Part shown: positions 60,382-64,000 of the stretch, piece by piece
Position numbering within the stretch: the first letter of the stretch is position 1
How the letters are laid out: every line of letters starts with the position of its first letter
NCBI GenBank assembly: GCA_009760855.2
Contig: WPIO01000001.1
Location: 13,459,001 to 13,523,000, forward strand
Reading direction: 5' to 3'
DNA from: Cristatella mucedo
Taxonomy: Eukaryota; Bryozoa; Phylactolaemata; Cristatellidae
Length of the DNA: 64,000 bases
The notes under the pieces: model-generated
The model's input: only the letters and a program-made list of their open reading frames with translations
Database searches by the model: none
Told to the model about the DNA's origin: nothing
Made by a program: the position numbers and the translations under genes

Positions 60382-60514
60382 TCTTAGCCATGGGGTAAGG
60401 TACTCACACTTCCACGACTTTCACGACTCGGGTTGTGGGTAAGAATCCTGCAGCAGGCAATTATGTAATGCCTACTTTAAGTGGAAATTAGAGCAGCTAA
60501 TCAGCTAACATTTA
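60382..60514 (+). mobile_element. SINE-A copy (shortened)
   Basis: Head agccatggggtaaggtactc with cgggttgtgggtaagaatcc; the middle is partly deleted; end taatcagctaacatttac. Confidence 0.65.
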
Positions 60515-61361
60515 CTTCTTTTACTGCCGGCTGATGGTCAGATTGAGGAATCTCCTGAAAATCCTCCGAAGGAACATCAACTCCTTACTCGCGGTTTGAG
60601 CCGACACTCGTAGCACTGCGAAGTTAATGGTATGGAGGACCTCTCAAAGAACCAATATTCCATTGAAGTGCCCTGGACTATTGTTGGCTGTCGGACAGGC
60701 GAACCGACATACATTCGATATCAGTTGAAGCAGTGAAGGTCGGCTGATCGAACCACCTCATTAAGGCTGCAGCAAAAGCCCGAGCGGCTATCATCGCACT
60801 AGGAGGCAATACAGGATAGACAGCTGCCGAACTCGATTCCCCCTTCCCGGCTCGTGAAATTCTAAAGTGGCAACTCATATTGGCTAACAACGCATACATA
60901 TTTAATGCTTTGCAACTGCCGTAATATTTAGAGTAACAGCTAATAAGGGGTTGCTTTACCATTTGAATCGATGCACGCACGATCTGGGTAAAAAGTAGCA
61001 GTAGGGCAGCAGATGGCTAGATAAACTAACAACCCGATCAATGTCAGCTATATTGGCCAGTGACATGAAGTAATGCTGTATTTTGAGCTCCTGGCTATGC
61101 GACTTCATTTGAAGCTCACATCTAAACCAATTCATGACCCGCTCATGCTATCGCTTGCACCTGCATTGTGTTACCAGGCTTCTTAAAAATGGCGTTGTTT
61201 GCTCTCTTTGCATTGTTATCATCATTTTAGATCTCTCTAAAGGTTGCCCATGGTAGGCAAAAGCTGCTCGCGAAGACGGCTTTAGCATAACGATTTCCCA
61301 CGTTTGTACTTAGGTACATAATTATCTACGTATACTGTACGCATAAGCACTATGTATCTAG
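60515..61361. other. sequence upstream of the second TRPM-like exon, no feature
   Basis: No TRPM-like first exon with an ATG was identified here; short frames only. Confidence 0.35.
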
Positions 61362-61569
61362 ATAACGAAGCTTTTGTGCGTGAGACTTCTGGGCCGACCG
61401 CATAGGTGCCTATGCGGACAGCACCGAAGATGGCATCGAAAACGACGAAAGGATGCAGACGAAGAGCGTTTGTCAGCTTCTTGGAGTGTAGGATTAGACA
61501 CGAGAACCTATCGGACGGACGCCTACGGCAGCATCGAGCTTGAAGGAGCTTCAAGTCCCGACATACTTA
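61362..61569 (+). CDS. N-terminal exon of a second TRPM-like gene (3' off window)
   Basis: A 69-codon open stretch ends at CTTAAG|gtaaga. It encodes GRPHRCLCGQHRRWHRKRR, then SASWSVGLDTRTYRTDAYGS and IELEGASSPDILK. TRPM N-termini share a C-x-C-G-x-x-x-x-H motif, then a W-S-x-x-x-x-T segment and T-D-A-F/Y-G-x-I-x-F. All appear here in order and spacing. The main TRPM gene upstream already lies on this strand and lacks its own N-terminus in the window, so this exon should start a separate paralogue. The 5' edge is uncertain (AG at 61360 or another site inside). The next exon was not identified before 64000. Confidence 0.65.
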
Positions 61570-61853
61570 AGGTAAGATATCTTAAACAAAGGCTTGTCTG
61601 TAGCTAGTGAACTTTATAACGACTTGACCACAATCTTTGAACAAACCAGGTTCTGGTGCCGCTTCGCGCTTCCGGTATTGTCACTCATGGCAGTGACACT
61701 GCCTATGGAAACTGGTCGCCTTCCAAAATCTGTCGCTCGCACAGTAATTGCCCATCGAGCAGTGCGAGTTTAGTGCCAGGTTATGATCCTGTCAGGGATG
61801 GATCAGACATAGGTTTCCTCATTGTTTGAGCGAAGTCTCGGTTTTCAGAGCAA

Positions 61854-61948
61854 TATAATAATAATAATAAAAATGCACTCGATAAAGCGCCCCTCAGAGA
61901 ACTCAATCTCTTTCTACGCGCTTTACATTTGCTGCAAAGGGAGAAATG
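61854..61948 (-). mobile_element. LINE-A 3' tail fragment
   Basis: ATA/AAT tail, gcactcgataaagcgcccct, tctttctacgcgctttacat, ttgctgcaaagggag. Terminal ~90 bp only. Confidence 0.9.
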
Positions 61949-62154
61949 GCGTAGATCGGCTAAGTAAACAGAAATGAAAACTGCTTAAATTTTTGTTATT
62001 ACTGATTGTAGAAGATGTATTGTTCGAAAATTGAACTGAATGGCACATAAAAGGGTACGCATGCATTCAGGCAGTACTCTGAGACTTGACTAGAGCTTCC
62101 AAATGGAACTTTAAGCTGATGCTATAAGTACATTTTTGCCGTAGATATTGTAAT

Positions 62155-62218
62155 AGTCTCGATAGCTCTGTCGGTAAGAGCTCTGGACCGGTAACCAGAG
62201 GCTGATGGATTTGTTTCC
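62155..62218 (+). repeat. tRNA-like sequence (decayed tRNA-Thr-type or SINE head)
   Basis: gatagctctgtcggtaagag resembles an A box / D arm. ctctgg and ccagag form an anticodon-type stem around accggtaa (GGT at the anticodon position). A weak B-box-like tttccagttcagt follows. The stem and loop do not fit a functional tRNA exactly. Confidence 0.4.
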
Positions 62219-62219
62219 A

Positions 62220-63305
62220 GTTCAGTGCGAATTTTTTTCAATACAGATTACCGAGACAGACGGCCTTCGCTTATTCTGAATTTTGAAATTAAAAGAGTTG
62301 CCTTTACGAGTTGGCAGCTGCGTTGCCAGCGTGGGCAGTGAACATTTTTTCCGCCTCTTAATTCCTCAATTTTCAGGCTCAGGTATTTTACCCATAAATT
62401 ATTATTTTGTAACGTTGTATCCTGTAGCTCGAATCTGCAAAACTGCTGCGACCCAGTTTGCATCCGTCAGAGCCAGTTCTTTCAACGGACGTTGAACGAA
62501 GTTCTACGCAAATCACAAGCCTCGTACAAAAACGATTATAATTTTGCCGTAGTAACCGGAAAAAGTTCACAAGTATTTATAAACCGCTGGTACTAGAAAA
62601 TCGCCCAGACTTGTTAGGTTTTATTTTATACCAGTGAGGCCATATCTCTATCTATGTGGCCAATCTAGGTCGAGGTCATTGCAGACTGGGTAGGCCCGTG
62701 CAAACCTAGCCTGAAGAATGGCAAGCTGATTAGTATGTAGCGTTTAAAACCAAGAGAACGTGCGGCTACAGCACCTTTGCTGTTGTATTTTTTATAGCAG
62801 ATAAAAGTATAGGCGTGGCTTTCTTCGTACTGTTGGCTACCACAGTGTTTTATTAAGCTTTTTGAAGTCCAGGCAATTTCGGTAACTGCCCCAAACCGGA
62901 CAGATACTAACCACCTTTTTTGCTGGGTAAGTATTGGTGGCAAAAGGGCAGGCGTTTGTCTCCGAAGCGCATGCTAACTAGGGAGACGCTAACCGGGGGC
63001 GTACAGTCTGTTCTGTAATGGTGCCGCGCTGAATTGGTTTTTATAAGTTCGAGTGTGCTGTGCCATGAGTCTTGCCAGTGGTTCCATGTACAGTTGCAAA
63101 GTCTTTGTGTTCGCCAACGTAGGATATTACTAGAAGTGAATGCTTTCTGCTAGAAAAGCTCGGATCGTACTCAGTTGACGTCCGAGACTCCAAAGAGGAC
63201 AGCATGTAAGAGCAAGAGAATAGTCACAGTAATTAGAAGGTAGATTTGGTGAGATGCAATACTGAACCATTGGCATACTTCACCAGCCAGATTAAGACTG
63301 AAGAG
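62220..63305. other. no recognised feature; expected intron of the second TRPM-like gene
   Basis: No continuation exon (the Y-x-R-L-S-x-D-T segment) was found between 61570 and 64000. Confidence 0.35.
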
Positions 63306-63309
63306 ACAT

Positions 63310-64000
63310 TATGGTGAGTTTCCGAATTATTGTGACTAGGAACTAATTATTTGATAATCTACGGTTGGGCGGCATACAAGCCGAAGTCTCGAAATACTCT
63401 GTAGGTTGAGTTGTGCACCAGGCTTTGAGCAAGGCAGTTGAATTCTTCTTTGGTCGTCGAAAGAGATTAGTTTTTGCTATTGCTGGTGTTGTGTGCGCCT
63501 GCGGCTCATGCTGTTGTAAATAGCGAAGCGCCTGACACTAATGTACATTCCTCACCTATAACCAATAGTTACGCCGTTGAAGCAGCTAAGCGTCAGGTCA
63601 CTAATGCAGCTTATATTTCGTGTCATTTGCTGCGATTGATCGAGCTCTCATAAATGTGCCCGTTGAAAGGAATAAAGCAGAGTCTTGTTTACCGCGAACG
63701 AGCGCCCTGTGTCTCCATGAGACTCCCACTAGAACAGTCGCCGCCGGATACACTGCCATACAACTCTGGTGCTGCACACTTGCAGCCTTCTGTTTCTGTC
63801 GGCTAGACTGGTCTATGCTTTGGTTATGGACATTGTTGTAGTAACGAATGGCCACTCTTTATAGCTGCATGTATTCTGTTGCCGCTGGCATACCTTCGCG
63901 CATTGGTGCTATAATTACCAGTCGCTAGCCGTTATTCAAGGCTCAGACGTCGCTCGTATTTGCTATTCATCTACAAGCACTAGTATCATTGCAAGAGCTG
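63310..64000. repeat. dispersed repeat D, copy 2
   Basis: Begins tttccgaattattgtgacta, continues catacaagccgaagtc, and near the end has tggcataccttcgcgcattg and agtcgctagccg, all paralleled at 57600-58050. The middle contains the LTR-like segment shared with 45650-45770. Runs to the window edge. Confidence 0.5.

Noticed and set aside
61648-61830. Open frame after an AG at 61650 as the next exon of the second TRPM gene
   Set aside because: The residues do not match the segment expected after the T-D-A-Y-G motif.
62155-62218. Functional tRNA gene
   Set aside because: Anticodon stem and loop lengths and the T arm do not fit a tRNA; kept only as a tRNA-like repeat.

Overview
The window is eukaryotic genomic DNA, almost certainly from an invertebrate animal. 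It holds a multi-exon ion channel gene with canonical GT-AG introns. The DNA around it and inside its introns is crowded with decayed LINEs, tRNA-derived SINEs, LTR remnants, a hAT-type DNA transposon relic, microsatellites and a degenerate satellite. There are no operons, ribosome binding sites or prokaryotic signals. The phylum cannot be fixed from sequence alone.

Main gene (3768 to about 34.2-34.6 kb, + strand): nineteen exons encode the central and C-terminal parts of a TRPM (melastatin) cation channel. In order they give the last melastatin homology repeats, the pre-S1 region, S1-S6 with pore and TRP helix, and the C-terminal coiled coil. Every junction through the coiled coil is phase-consistent, giving about 905 codons when joined directly to the first stop of the last exon. 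The N-terminal exons lie upstream of the window. Sequence features resemble the TRPM1/3/6/7 branch (pore tyrosine-glycine-glutamate, paired pore-loop cysteines). No C-terminal alpha-kinase or NUDT9-like domain is seen before the probable end of the gene. A second TRPM-like N-terminal exon lies at about 61.4-61.57 kb on the same strand, which suggests a tandem paralogue running out of the window.

Repeats: two CR1/L2-like LINE families dominate. LINE-A has a terminal GC-rich hairpin followed by (ATT)n and is present in more than twenty pieces. LINE-B has a different 3' end. SINE-A is tRNA-derived with its own 3' end. SINE-B is tRNA-derived and its 3' end copies the LINE-A tail hairpin. Nested insertions with visible target duplications order the events: LINE-A into LINE-B (21.6-23.1 kb), an LTR into SINE-B (2.6-2.9 kb), SINE-B into the satellite (44.0 kb), and a LINE-A tail into a LINE-A copy (57.1 kb).

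34.6-61.3 kb is largely accessory. It holds a perfect 84-bp tandem duplication (35.7 kb), an endonuclease-containing LINE-A relic (36.9-39.2 kb), an 80-bp-arm inverted repeat (42.7-42.9 kb), an array of ~150-190-bp degenerate satellite monomers (43.0-45.5 kb), LTR-like debris (45.6-50.8 kb), a ZMYM1/DUF4371-like hAT relic (50.8-52.3 kb), a LINE-B relic (53.6-56.3 kb) and GC-richer unassigned sequence (57.6-60.3 kb). No CRISPR array, rRNA gene or convincing functional tRNA gene was seen.
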